From: Bradyrhizobium sp. SZCCT0153
Lineage (GTDB): Bacteria; Pseudomonadota; Alphaproteobacteria; Rhizobiales; Xanthobacteraceae
Length of the DNA stretch: 64,000 nt
Assembly (NCBI RefSeq): GCF_018129995.1
Contig: NZ_JAFCKS010000001.1
Span: 1,213,001-1,277,000 of the forward strand
Direction: 5' to 3'
In this document: piece by piece, positions 47,866 through 59,745 of the stretch
Layout: every line of letters begins with the position of its first letter
Position numbering within the stretch: the first letter of the stretch is position 1
Notes under the pieces: model-generated
The model's input: only the letters and a program-made list of their open reading frames with translations
Databases searched by the model: none
What the model was told of the DNA's origin: nothing
Position numbers and translations under genes: made by a program

Positions 47866-47952
47866 TGTCATTGCGAGGAGCCCTTGCGACCAAGCAATCC
47901 AGACTGCGCCCGCGGAGAGGTTCTGGATTGCTTCGCTACGCTCGCAATGACG
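47866..47952. repeat. GTCATTGCGAGGAGC repeat, copy 3
   Basis: TGTCATTGCGAGGAGCCCTT opens the unit and CTCGCAATGACGG closes it, with CAAGCAATCCAGACTG and TTCTGGATTGCTTCG pairing inside. The gap to the next gene also has GCCCGGATGAGCGAAGCGAC (from 47998), a separate short hairpin, and CACATGTCGC...GCTCATGTG (48034-48057). Confidence 0.85.
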
Positions 47953-48067
47953 GAATGCATTGCGGCCGCGCCGCCCCTCGACCCGACGGTATCGCAGCCC
48001 GGATGAGCGAAGCGACATCCGGGGCTACCGCGCCCACATGTCGCTCCGCTCATGTGTGCTTACAAAC

Positions 48068-48481
48068 TCAAAACACCTCCTGCTTCGCCCTTGCCAGCGA
48101 AAATCCCCGCTGCATCGCGTTGAAGCATGTCAGCCCGGTCTGCTCCGACCGGCAGGTAAATCCGCCGCGTTGCCACACCTCGCCATAGGCGAGCACCGGC
48201 AACGACGGATCCATCACCGTGTCGCCGGCGCAGATGCGTCCCGCGGCTCCCTTTGCGCTCATCTCGAAGGCGTTGCCCCATTCGAGTTCGCAATCGGCGG
48301 GCCGGCGCGGGCGGCTTTCCAGGTTCATGATGTCGCAGCGAAGAACGCCCTGGCCGTTATCGGTGAAGAACTGGCAGGCGATGTTCTTCGACGGTGTCTG
48401 GAAGCCGATCGGGCGGTCCTGCGTATGGGCGATGGTTGTTGCGATCAAAAGTCCGGAAATGCCAGGCAGCAGATATCGCAT
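48068..48481 (-). CDS. DUF6636-type secreted hypothetical protein
   Basis: A 137-residue exported protein. The signal peptide MRYLLPGISGLLIATTIAHT is followed by QDRPIGFQTPSKNIACQFFT, and the protein then contains LRCDIMNLESRPRRPADCEL and a tail with GGFTCRSEQTGLTCFNAMQR. About six Cys are present, probably forming disulfides in the periplasm. The S-x-N-I-x-C and F-x-C-x3-x-x-G-x-x-C patterns are those I recall for the DUF6636 family, which has no known function. The start at 48481 is supported by the signal peptide; an upstream frame extends into a repeat. Confidence 0.8.
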   Translation of the reverse strand: MRYLLPGISGLLIATTIAHTQDRPIGFQTPSKNIACQFFTDNGQGVLRCDIMNLESRPRRPADCELEWGNAFEMSAKGAAGRICAGDTVMDPSLPVLAYGEVWQRGGFTCRSEQTGLTCFNAMQRGFSLARAKQEVF

Positions 48482-48504
48482 GAGATCGCGCCTCGGTCCG
48501 AAAT

Positions 48505-48633
48505 CGTCATGCCCGGACTTGAACCGGGCATCCATCCTTATCCTATAATGACCTTGTGAAGAAGATGGATTGCCGGGCCTTCGCCGCGCCGAAGGGGCTT
48601 CGGCCCGCAGGCGGGTCAAGCCCGGCAATGACG
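48505..48633. repeat. GTCATGCCCGG repeat holding a predicted promoter
   Basis: CGTCATGCCCGGACTTGAAC and the closing TCAAGCCCGGCAATGACG pair, as do GCATCCATC and GATGGATTGC. The repeat occupies nearly the whole space between the divergent DUF6636 and GST genes. TTGAAC (48519-48524) and TATAAT (48544-48549) inside it could be a plus-strand promoter, though the 19-base spacer is long. Confidence 0.7.
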
Positions 48634-48644
48634 AGAGGTGACCC

Positions 48645-49274
48645 ATGTTCCTGATCGGCCAATACGATTCCCCCTTCGTCCGCCGCGTCGCGATCGCGCT
48701 CCGGCTCTACGGGCTCGCCTTCGAGCACAGGCCGTGGTCGACCTTCGGCGATGCCGACAAGATCGCGCCCTATAATCCGCTGCGCCGCGTGCCGACGCTG
48801 GTGCTCGAAGACGGCGAGGCGCTGATCGAGAGCACGATCATCCTGGACTATCTCGACGAGCTCGTCGGACCGGAGAAGGCGATGCTGCCGCGAAGCGGCG
48901 CCGAGCGGCGGAAGCATCTGCGCATCTGCGCGCTCGCCTCCGGTCTCGGCGACAAGGCGGTGAGCCTGCTGTACGAGCGCGTGCTGCGGAAGGAGCAGCT
49001 TGCGCTGTGGGTCGAGCGCTGCGAGGCGCAGATCGCGGACGTTCTGAAAGCGCTGGAGGCCGAGCGCGCCAAGGTGACGACGCCGTACTGGCTGGGGATG
49101 CGCATCGGCCACGCCGATGTCGCGGTGGCCTGCGTCGTGCGCTTCACCCGCGAGGCGCACCCGCTTCTGTTCGAGGCCTCGTGCTATCCGGCGCTGTCGG
49201 CTCACGCCGACGCCTGCGAGGCGCTGGCGCCGTTCCGGGAGATCGTGCAGCCGCTGGCACCGCCGAAGGGGTGA
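48645..49274 (+). CDS. Glutathione S-transferase family protein
   Basis: A 209-residue cytosolic GST. The thioredoxin-like domain begins MFLIGQYDSPFVRRVAIALR, where Ser at residue 9 is the probable catalytic residue (SPFVRRV pattern). The cis-Pro segment is NPLRRVPTLVLEDGEALIES (about residues 45-64), with Glu-Ser that binds the glutathione gamma-glutamyl part. The helical domain contains GMRIGHADVAVACVVRFTRE near residue 150. The start is 11 bases past the end of a repeat and has GAGAGG upstream. Confidence 0.9.
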   Translation: MFLIGQYDSPFVRRVAIALRLYGLAFEHRPWSTFGDADKIAPYNPLRRVPTLVLEDGEALIESTIILDYLDELVGPEKAMLPRSGAERRKHLRICALASGLGDKAVSLLYERVLRKEQLALWVERCEAQIADVLKALEAERAKVTTPYWLGMRIGHADVAVACVVRFTREAHPLLFEASCYPALSAHADACEALAPFREIVQPLAPPKG

Positions 49275-49290
49275 GCCGCATCACACGCCG

Positions 49291-50298
49291 CTACGCGAAC
49301 CCGACCTTGATCAGGATCGTCAGGAAAAGGCCGCCGACGATCGCGCAGACCGCGGCACCGATCAGCGGACCCAGCGCGCCTTCCCGGCTCGCAGGCTCCA
49401 GCACCGCCTGTCCCGGCTGGTCCGGATCGTAATAGACGTTGACCTTCTGCCCGGGACGATATTTCGTCGCGGCCTTTTCGGCGACCTCGCGCAGCCCGGA
49501 GATCATGGTGCCGCCCCAATCGACTTCGGTGCCGATGAAGTCGCGCTTGCCGACCCTGTAGGCGTAGCGCAGATCGATCTGATAGCGGTGTACAAGCTTT
49601 GACGTCGTCGGTTTATCGTCGTGGTCGGTCTTCTCCTCGATGATCTCCTCGATCACGTCGCAATGCGTGACCCTGCCCGACGCGGTCGGCCAGCGCAGGC
49701 TGGCGCTCGCCAGCCGGCGCGTCCGGACATACTCGGCGACGCAGAACATGCCGCCCACGAGCACGATGATCGGCAGCGCAAACGCGAACAGCGGAACGCC
49801 GTTGTCGGCGTAGAGAACGTGGCCGGCGAGCGAATGCGCGGTCAGGGTGGCGGCGATGACGCCGAACACCATCGTGAACGCCACCAGCGCCGCGACGTTC
49901 TGCGCGGCAGCAGGTTCGAGCAGCGCCTCGGTCGGTTGCCTCGGATCGACATGGACGTCGACATGCGCGCCGACCGGATATCGTCCGGCCAGTTTTGCGG
50001 CCAGAACCCGCGTCGTGATGACGGGGCCGCCGACAAATATCTTGTCGCTTTCCAGCTCCTGGCCGCCGGCCTGATAGCGATAGCGGATGATGGGCCTGGC
50101 GTCGTTCCGATCGTCCGAGGCGTGCGCCGAGGGCTGGTCGACCCGGGAGACCGTGATGATCCCATCCACCTTGTCCCAGCTTCGCGCGGCTTGCATCCGG
50201 CCCCGCATGCGGACCAGGTTGAACAGCATCAATCCAAACAGCAGCACGGCGATGCCGGCGGCGATCTGTGTCCACATCAATTGTTGGGCGTTCAGCAT
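49291..50298 (-). CDS. DUF3592 domain-containing membrane protein
   Basis: A 335-residue inner-membrane protein with two DUF3592-type extracytoplasmic regions. Helix 1 is MWTQIAAGIAVLLFGLMLFN. The first soluble part has WDKVDGIITVSRVDQ, RPIIRYRYQAGGQELESDKI and YPVGAHVDVHVDPRQPTEAL. Two helices near residues 140-200 follow. The second soluble part repeats the plan: RWPTASGRVTHCDVIEE, VGKRDFIGTEVDWGG and YRPGQKVNVYYDPDQPGQAV. It ends in a final helix. The VxVYYDPxxPxxAVLEP pattern defines the family; function is unknown. The start has AGGGGAA upstream. Confidence 0.88.
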   Translation of the reverse strand: MLNAQQLMWTQIAAGIAVLLFGLMLFNLVRMRGRMQAARSWDKVDGIITVSRVDQPSAHASDDRNDARPIIRYRYQAGGQELESDKIFVGGPVITTRVLAAKLAGRYPVGAHVDVHVDPRQPTEALLEPAAAQNVAALVAFTMVFGVIAATLTAHSLAGHVLYADNGVPLFAFALPIIVLVGGMFCVAEYVRTRRLASASLRWPTASGRVTHCDVIEEIIEEKTDHDDKPTTSKLVHRYQIDLRYAYRVGKRDFIGTEVDWGGTMISGLREVAEKAATKYRPGQKVNVYYDPDQPGQAVLEPASREGALGPLIGAAVCAIVGGLFLTILIKVGFA

Positions 50299-50386
50299 CC
50301 GATTCCCCTGATCTTCGGCGGCGACCGCCATTGGTCGCGGCGAGCGCGCGTTGCGTTCACGGCAGGGGTGAGGTGCGGCGTCGATC

Positions 50387-51175
50387 CTACTTCCGCGTAC
50401 AGGGCTTGATCTCGCCCGTCGCGTTCTTCAGGACGATCGGGCTCGGCGACAGCCTGATGCCGAAGAACAATTGGGAGCCGGAGACCTTGTCGTCCGAGCC
50501 TTGGTGTGCCTCCAGGTCGAGCTTCGCCGCGATCTCGGAGGTCAGCTTGGCCTTCTCCTCCATCGAGATCTTGTTGTGGTATTTGATCTCGTAGACGACG
50601 TCGGCTTCCAGCACCGACCGCGTCTGGCAGACGACGCCCCCGCTCGAAATGTTCTGGGTGACCGCGTCCTCGCATTCGGCCTTCAGCAACGCATTCCGGG
50701 TCGAGATCAGCGACTCGTCGGAAATCAGCAGGATGTTGGCATTCTCGAGCTTGAGGTGGATCGAGTCGACCTGCTGCATGCCGGCGACGGCGGACAGCTT
50801 GTCCCTGACCTGCGCGGACACGTCGAGATTCTTCTCGAGCGACTGCTTGAGGTCGCGGTCCACGGTCGGTGATTTCTGGATCTTGCCGGTCAGCAGCGCG
50901 GGATCGACCTCGCAGGTCGGATGCAGCTCCAGCCGGCCGTTGGTGAGATATTCGATCGTGTTGATCGTGCCGGGGCCCCCGAACGTGCTCGGCGGCACCA
51001 CCTCGAAATATCCGGTTTCGGAGAGGATCGCCGTGATCGTCTGCTTCTTTCGCGGAAATCCGACCCAGACCGCGACCATCACGAGGGCCAGCGCGACAAA
51101 GACTCCACTACCAAGCCAAAGCCATTTGCGGCTTGCTACTTGCCTGGGCAGCACAACTGACTTCGCTCGCCGCAT
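50387..51175 (-). CDS. Membrane-anchored hypothetical protein
   Basis: I do not recognise this 262-residue protein. It has an N-terminal basic segment MRRAKSVVLPRQVASRKWLW and one transmembrane helix (GSGVFVALALVMVAVWVGF, about residues 21-39); the rest is soluble and probably periplasmic. The segment from about residue 100 to 150 is helical (DRDLKQSLEKNLDVSAQVRD) and resembles the middle of a secretin- or coiled-coil-type protein, though not enough to assign. Three Cys lie at wide spacing. It overlaps the small Cys-rich gene by 40 bases and is followed by the DUF3592 gene. Confidence 0.65.
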   Translation of the reverse strand: MRRAKSVVLPRQVASRKWLWLGSGVFVALALVMVAVWVGFPRKKQTITAILSETGYFEVVPPSTFGGPGTINTIEYLTNGRLELHPTCEVDPALLTGKIQKSPTVDRDLKQSLEKNLDVSAQVRDKLSAVAGMQQVDSIHLKLENANILLISDESLISTRNALLKAECEDAVTQNISSGGVVCQTRSVLEADVVYEIKYHNKISMEEKAKLTSEIAAKLDLEAHQGSDDKVSGSQLFFGIRLSPSPIVLKNATGEIKPCTRK

Positions 51176-51267
51176 GGCACGTAGCCTTTCGGACAGTCCG
51201 CCGAGGCAATCGTGGGCAGCACGACAAGAACGATCGCGGCGACGAAGAGTGCAATGAACTGCTTCAT
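51136..51267 (-). CDS. Small secreted cysteine-rich peptide (43 residues)
   Basis: I find a short gene that begins with ATG at 51267 and stops at TAG (51136-51138). The product starts MKQFIALFVAAIVLVVLPTI and ASA, an ideal signal peptide with a cleavage site after ASA. The predicted mature part is 20 residues: DCPKGYVPCGERSQLCCPGK. It has four Cys in the pattern C-x6-C-x6-CC, suitable for two disulfides. Its end overlaps the start of the 262-residue gene in another frame. No good Shine-Dalgarno is visible, so I cannot be sure it is translated, but the signal peptide plus Cys pattern is unlikely by chance. Confidence 0.6.
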   Translation of the reverse strand: MKQFIALFVAAIVLVVLPTIASADCPKGYVPCGERSQLCCPGK

Positions 51268-51426
51268 ATGTTCGACCCCAAGCAAACCGTCGGTTTGAAG
51301 GTAGTAGACCGACAGCGTAGCGAATCAAGGTTGAGCGGACAAGTGATCGAGTTCACAAGCTGCGGGTTCCCGCGAGCGAAGTTATGTCTGTTGCTTGTGT
51401 GCCGGAGGTCCGGGCCGCCACTTGCT

Positions 51427-51470
51427 CCGTCATTGCGAGCGCAGCGAAGCAATCCAGACTGTCGCCGTGG
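51427..51470. repeat. Half copy of the GTCATTGCGAG repeat
   Basis: CCGTCATTGCGAGCGCAGCG and AAGCAATCCAGACTGTCGCC match the right half of copies at 43885, 47095 and 47866 read from the other strand, but the partner half is absent. It looks like a truncated element. Confidence 0.75.
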
Positions 51471-51569
51471 AATGCGTAACGGCCGCAGCAGGCGATGATG
51501 GAATATTACAGGTGTTTTGCCCGACGGAGCAAGCCGTTTCGGCAAGACCGAAAATCTATCGAGCTTTTT

Positions 51570-51613
51570 CAACCCCATCCCTACTGTGCATGGGGTTGTT
51601 TTCCCGTTTTTTG
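51570..51613 (+). terminator. Orphan intrinsic terminator, possibly of a small RNA
   Basis: CAACCCCAT / ATGGGGTTG forms a nine-base stem with an 11-base loop, followed by TTTTCCCGTTTTTTG. The T-run is on the plus strand, yet no plus-strand gene ends here; the metH gene comes from the other side. The stretch 51471-51569 before it contains no gene. It could end an unannotated small RNA. The rest of 51268-51626 contains only the half repeat. Confidence 0.55.
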
Positions 51614-51626
51614 CCCTGGAGGCGGG

Positions 51627-55478
<3,852 letters not shown>

Positions 55479-55484
55479 GTTGTC

Positions 55485-56405
55485 TTACGCCGCCTTCTGC
55501 GCGCTCTTGGCGCGGATGCCGAGCAAATGGCTGATCGCGAACACGAGATCGGCGCGGTTCATGGTGTAGAAATGGAAGGTGTCGACGCCGTGCTTGGCGA
55601 GCTTCTGCACCTGGCCGGCTGCGACGGTGGCAGCCACCAGCTTGCGGGTCTCGGCGTCGTCATCGAGGCCCTCGAATTTCGCGGCGAACCAGTCCGGCAC
55701 GGAGGTGCCGGCACGGGTGACGAAGGCTCTGGCCTGCTTGAAATTGTGCATCGGCATGATGCCCGGCACGATCGGGATGTCGATGCCGCGGGCGCGGACG
55801 CGGTCGAGATAGCGGAAGTAGAGGTCGTTGTCGAAGAAGACCTGCGTGATCGCGCGCGCAGCGCCGGCGTCGACCTTGGCCTTCAGCGTGTCGATGTCGG
55901 CGTCGAAGTCGCGCGCCTCAGGGTGCTTCTCGGGGTAGGCCGAAACCGACACCTCGATGTCCGCGTGCCGCGTCTTGATGCCGGCGACGAGGTCTGCGGA
56001 GCTCTGGTAGCCGTCGGGATGGCTCGAATAGGGCGTGCCGATGCCGCCGGCGGGATCGCCGCGCAAGGCAACGATGTGGCGGACGCCGACCTCGTGATAG
56101 CGGTCGACGATCTCGTCGATCTCGCCGCGCGAGGCGCCGACACAGGTCAGATGCGCGGCCGGCAGCAGCGCCGTTTCCTTGAGGATGCGCGAGATGGTCG
56201 AATGGGTGCGCTCGCGGGTCGAGCCGCCGGCGCCATAGGTCACCGAGACGAATTTCGGGTCGAGCGGGGCCAGCCGGTTGATGGTGTCCCAGAGATTGCG
56301 CTCCATATCTGCCGTCTTGGGCGGAAAGAACTCGAAGGAGATCGCAGGCCGCTTCAGGTACCCGTCTTGCCCGTCGGCTTGGGCGGGAATCGTCGCGTTA
56401 GTCAT
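55485..56405 (-). CDS. metF: Methylenetetrahydrofolate reductase
   Basis: A 306-residue FAD-dependent TIM-barrel enzyme that reduces 5,10-methylenetetrahydrofolate to the 5-methyl form used by metH. Motifs are ISFEFFPPKTADMERNLWDT (about residues 22-41), FVSVTYGAGGSTRERTHSTI (about 52-71), HLTCVGASRGEIDEIV, and GVRHIVALRGDPAGG. The Glu in EFFPPK is the catalytic acid. It heads a metF-metH operon. The start at 56405 has GGAG ten bases upstream; a GTG at 56417 is the alternative. Confidence 0.95.
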   Translation of the reverse strand: MTNATIPAQADGQDGYLKRPAISFEFFPPKTADMERNLWDTINRLAPLDPKFVSVTYGAGGSTRERTHSTISRILKETALLPAAHLTCVGASRGEIDEIVDRYHEVGVRHIVALRGDPAGGIGTPYSSHPDGYQSSADLVAGIKTRHADIEVSVSAYPEKHPEARDFDADIDTLKAKVDAGAARAITQVFFDNDLYFRYLDRVRARGIDIPIVPGIMPMHNFKQARAFVTRAGTSVPDWFAAKFEGLDDDAETRKLVAATVAAGQVQKLAKHGVDTFHFYTMNRADLVFAISHLLGIRAKSAQKAA

Positions 56406-56783
56406 GGCACCACTCACTCCAATTTCAGGCGACCGGCGGTCAGGTCCAGCTTCGAAGGTCCAAGATAGGGCAAAGGCGGCTTGATCGACAGCCCATCAAT
56501 GATGGGAAGTGGCCCACTTCACACGTATTATGTTGAATTTTAGCTCCTATCCGCTATATCGTGGGATGGTCACCGATCCATAAATATATCAGTATTGCAA
56601 TACTTTATTGGATCTTTGGATGCTTGACGAGGCAACTAAGGGTGTGGGCCACGTGAATTTCTGATGATTGAGAGGTCGCTTGTCCCAACCATTCGCTAAG
56701 GGCGAGCCGGCCTGCCGCCCGCACGTCAGATCTGCGCAGCCTGCCCATTGCCGCCGCGCTGCCCTCCACTACGTTAACGCGCG
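56406..56783. other. Intergenic region between divergent metF and LLM oxidoreductase genes
   Basis: This 378-base gap contains no gene. It includes two small hairpins, CCCATC-AAT-GATGGG (56492-56506) and AAGTGG-C-CCACTT (56507-56519), then an AT-rich stretch 56520-56620 with a perfect 12-bp palindrome GTATTGCAATAC (56592-56603). I saw no riboswitch-like conserved core, although metF and metH genes often have one elsewhere. Confidence 0.6.
56592..56603. promoter_or_regulatory. GTATTGCAATAC palindrome in metF/LLM intergenic region
   Basis: This is a perfect 12-bp palindrome within the AT-rich centre of the divergent region, 187 bases from the metF start and 181 from the LLM start. The central position suits a shared operator, but no regulator gene is adjacent. 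Confidence 0.35.
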
Positions 56784-57797
56784 ATGATCCCGCTCTCAGT
56801 CCTCGACCTCTCCGTCGTCACCACAGGCACCAAGCCCGCCGCGGCGCTGCGCAACAGCATCGATCTGGCGCGCCATGTCGACGGGCTCGGCTATGTCCGC
56901 TACTGGCTCGCCGAGCACCACAATCTCGCTTCCGTCGCGAGCCCTGCGCCCGACGTGATGATCGGGCAGATCGCGGCGGTGACGAAGCACATCCGCGTCG
57001 GCTCGGGCGGCGTGATGCTGCCCAACCACGCCCCGTTGGTCGTGGCCGAGCGTTTCAAGATGCTGGAGGCGCTGTTTCCCGGCCGCATCGATCTTGGCCT
57101 TGGCCGCGCACCCGGCACCGATGGCGCCACGGCGTACGCGCTTCGCAGCCGGCTCGATCGCCGCGAGGGCGACGATTTCCTGGAGCGGCTGCACGAATTG
57201 ATCCTGTGGCAGACCCGCGAATTCCCTGCTGGGCATCCCTACCACAACGTCGTCGCGATGCCCGACGACACGCCGTTGCCGCCGATCTGGCTGCTCGGCT
57301 CCAGCGATTATTCCTCGGAATTGGCGGCGCAAGTCGGCATGGGCTTCGCCTTCGCCCATCATTTCGCGTCCCACGACGCGATCGATGCGATGGTGCATTA
57401 CCGCAATCGCTTCCAGCCCTCGGCCTGGAGTGCGAGCCCGCGCGCGATTCTCGCGGTCGCTGCTATCGTTGCCGATACCGACGAGGAGGCCGAAAAGCTA
57501 GCCACCTCGTTCGATCTCAACCGCCTGCGCCGCGACCGCGGCCAGTATCTGCCGTTGCCGAGCGTCGAGGAGGCGACGGCCTATCCCTATACGGCGTCCG
57601 AGCGCACCTCGATCCTGCGCAACCGCTCGCGCCTCTTCGTGGGCAATCCGGTGACGGTGCAGAAAAAGCTTCAGCCATTGATCGATGCCAGCAAGCCGGA
57701 CGAGTTGATGGTGATCACGGCGGTCTACGACCACGACGCGCGAAAGAGGTCGTATTCGCTGCTGGCCGAGGCGTTCGGGCTCAGAGCGGCCGCGTAA
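56784..57797 (+). CDS. LLM-class flavin-dependent oxidoreductase (luciferase-like)
   Basis: A 337-residue F420/FMN-type luciferase-like TIM-barrel monooxygenase. It opens [20 protein letters not shown] and has the luciferase-like segments [20 protein letters not shown] (about residues 33-52), [20 protein letters not shown] and [13 protein letters not shown]. The length and the DLS...GT start are those of the alkanal-monooxygenase-like group that includes MsnO8. The substrate is not known. The ATG at 56784 lacks a strong Shine-Dalgarno. Confidence 0.92.
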   Translation: MIPLSVLDLSVVTTGTKPAAALRNSIDLARHVDGLGYVRYWLAEHHNLASVASPAPDVMIGQIAAVTKHIRVGSGGVMLPNHAPLVVAERFKMLEALFPGRIDLGLGRAPGTDGATAYALRSRLDRREGDDFLERLHELILWQTREFPAGHPYHNVVAMPDDTPLPPIWLLGSSDYSSELAAQVGMGFAFAHHFASHDAIDAMVHYRNRFQPSAWSASPRAILAVAAIVADTDEEAEKLATSFDLNRLRRDRGQYLPLPSVEEATAYPYTASERTSILRNRSRLFVGNPVTVQKKLQPLIDASKPDELMVITAVYDHDARKRSYSLLAEAFGLRAAA

Positions 57798-57802
57798 ACA
57801 CT

Positions 57803-57903
57803 ATCGTGCCCCGGACGCATCGCCCTTCAGCGGTGCGCCGCAGAGCCGGGGCCCATTGGAGCTTCTGGATCCCGGCTCGCGCTCCGCGCGTCCGGGACAC
57901 GAT
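57803..57903. repeat. ATCGTGCCCCGGACGC inverted repeat
   Basis: ATCGTG-CCCCGGACGC at 57803 and GCGTCCGGGACACGAT at the end pair almost perfectly; an inner pair is GGGCCCATTGGAGCTTCTGG with the flanking GAGCCGGG / CCCGGCTC. It lies between the convergent LLM and pheA genes and may terminate both. Confidence 0.8.
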
Positions 57904-57904
57904 T

Positions 57905-58765
57905 TCAATCCTGCTGCGTCTCGCTGAATGTCGCGCGGAACGGATGCCCCGGATACACGCCGACGATGCGGAATTCGCGCGAGAAGAATTTCAGTTCCTC
58001 GATGGCGAAGGCGAGGCCCTTGTCCTCGGGGTGGCCGTCGACATCGGCGTAAAACTGCGTGGCGAAGAAATTGCCGTCGACCATGTAGCTCTCGAGCTTG
58101 GTCATGTTGACGCCGTTGGTGGCAAAGCCGCCGAGCGCCTTGTAGAGCGCGGCCGGCAAATTGCGCACCCGGAACACGAAAGTCGTGACCAGCGGACCTG
58201 AGCCTTGCGCGGCCCATTTCGGTTCGCGCGCCAGCACCACGAAGCGCGTGGTGTTGTGCGCCTCGTCCTCGATATCCTCGGCGAGGATGTCGAGGCCGTA
58301 GATCTGTGCGGCGAGGCGCGAGGCGATCGCGGCGACGGTCTTGTTGTTGCGCTCGGAGATGTCGCGGGCGCTGCCTGCGGTGTCGGCGTGCACGATCGGC
58401 TTGATGCCGAGCTTGCGGATGATGCGGCGGCACTGGCCGAGCGCATGCACATGGCTCTCGACGCTCTTGATGTCCTCGAGCTTGGTCCCCTTCACCGCCA
58501 TCAGCTGGTGCCGGACCGGCAAGAACCATTCGCCGATGATGAAGAGGCCGGAGGCCGGCAGCAGATGATGGATGTCGGCGACGCGGCCCGCGACCGAATT
58601 CTCGATCGGGATCATGCCGAGATCGGCCTCGCCCGAAGAGATCGCCGACAGCGCGTCTTCGAAGGTGGCGCAGGGCATCGGCTCGGCGTCGGGATAGGCT
58701 TCGACGATAGCGATGTGGGAATTGGCCCCAGGCTCACCCTGGAATGCGATTTTCATCTTGCTCAT
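57905..58765 (-). CDS. pheA: Prephenate dehydratase
   Basis: A 286-residue enzyme that converts prephenate to phenylpyruvate in phenylalanine synthesis. The PDT domain (about 1-185) begins MKIAFQGEPGANSHIAIVEA after MSK and carries GMIPIENSVAGRVADIHHLL and the catalytic TRF motif in HNTTRFVVLAREP. The ACT regulatory domain (about 200-280) includes NLPAALYKALGGFATNGVNM. The usual phenylalanine-binding ESRP motif reads ESYM here (TKLESYMVDG). No chorismate mutase domain is fused. It lies 21 bases after kdsB and is likely in one operon with it. Confidence 0.95.
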   Translation of the reverse strand: MSKMKIAFQGEPGANSHIAIVEAYPDAEPMPCATFEDALSAISSGEADLGMIPIENSVAGRVADIHHLLPASGLFIIGEWFLPVRHQLMAVKGTKLEDIKSVESHVHALGQCRRIIRKLGIKPIVHADTAGSARDISERNNKTVAAIASRLAAQIYGLDILAEDIEDEAHNTTRFVVLAREPKWAAQGSGPLVTTFVFRVRNLPAALYKALGGFATNGVNMTKLESYMVDGNFFATQFYADVDGHPEDKGLAFAIEELKFFSREFRIVGVYPGHPFRATFSETQQD

Positions 58766-58786
58766 GCTCGGCTTTGTAACAGCGGC

Positions 58787-59527
58787 TCAGGATTTGGAAA
58801 GGATGCTGCGCGCGGTCTCAAGGTCCGCCGGCGTGTCGACCCCGCGGGGCACGGTATCGACGATGGTAAAGTCGATGCGCATTCCGGCTTCCAGGGCCCG
58901 GAGCTGCTCGAGCTTCTCCTGTAATTCCAGCGGCGAGGGCGGCAGCGAGACGTAGCGCTCTAGCGCGGCGCGGCGGTAGGCGTAGAGGCCGATATGGTGG
59001 TAACGCGGTCCGTCGCCGGTCGGCGCCGTGGCGCGGGTGAAATAAAGTGCGCGCATGCGCCTGCCACCGAGCGAGGTCCCGATCGCCTTCACGACGCTCG
59101 GTGCGAGGTCCTCCTCCTGGGTGTGGATCTGCGAGGCCAGCGTCGCGATGTCCACGGCCGGATCTTGCAGCGGCGGCAGCACCTCGCGGATGTTGTCGAT
59201 CGTAATGGTCGGGAAATCGCCCTGGAGATTGACCACGATCTCGGCCTTGCCGTCCGGATCGAGCTTCTGCATGGCCTCGTGGATACGGTCGGAGCCGGAG
59301 GGGTGCTCCGGGCGTGTCATCACGGCCTCGCCGCCATGGGCAGTGACGACCGAGGCGATCTCGGCCGTGTCGGTTGCGACCGCCACCCGGCCGATTCGGG
59401 CGGCTTCGGCGCGGCGCATCACGTGCACGATCATCGGCAATCCCGCGATATCGGCGAGCGGCTTGCCGGGCAGGCGGGTGGCGGCCATGCGGGCCGGGAT
59501 CAGCACCAGGATGCGGGGATCGGTCAT
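58787..59527 (-). CDS. kdsB: 3-deoxy-manno-octulosonate cytidylyltransferase
   Basis: A 246-residue enzyme that makes CMP-Kdo from CTP and Kdo for lipopolysaccharide inner core. Motifs are [20 protein letters not shown] (residues 5-24), [32 protein letters not shown] (about 83-98) and [11 protein letters not shown], where the Asp binds Mg2+. Length matches KdsB. The start is the Met at 59527 ([10 protein letters not shown]); an upstream frame to 59662 is rejected because it would overlap the cycM promoter area and adds no family sequence. It is divergent from cycM. Confidence 0.95.
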   Translation of the reverse strand: MTDPRILVLIPARMAATRLPGKPLADIAGLPMIVHVMRRAEAARIGRVAVATDTAEIASVVTAHGGEAVMTRPEHPSGSDRIHEAMQKLDPDGKAEIVVNLQGDFPTITIDNIREVLPPLQDPAVDIATLASQIHTQEEDLAPSVVKAIGTSLGGRRMRALYFTRATAPTGDGPRYHHIGLYAYRRAALERYVSLPPSPLELQEKLEQLRALEAGMRIDFTIVDTVPRGVDTPADLETARSILSKS

Positions 59528-59745
59528 CGGGTCAAGGGCCTGGAAACGGGGCGTTTTCCGCGCCGAGAAATGGGGTGGGGACGGGCCTGAAGCCCGCTCG
59601 CTTATACGGGTTGCCAGACCCCGGGCAAACCGATATCTCAATGGCAAAACTCGGGGAAACAATAAGGAATGTTTGATTCTCCCGAGGCTCGTCCTGGCGG
59701 CCGTTCGGCCGCTGTTCCTTCTTGCGGTGTGGGGCCTGGCCGGAA

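Noticed and set aside
56406..56783. S-adenosylmethionine or cobalamin riboswitch upstream of metF-metH
   Set aside because: I could not recognise the conserved core of either class on the metF leader strand.
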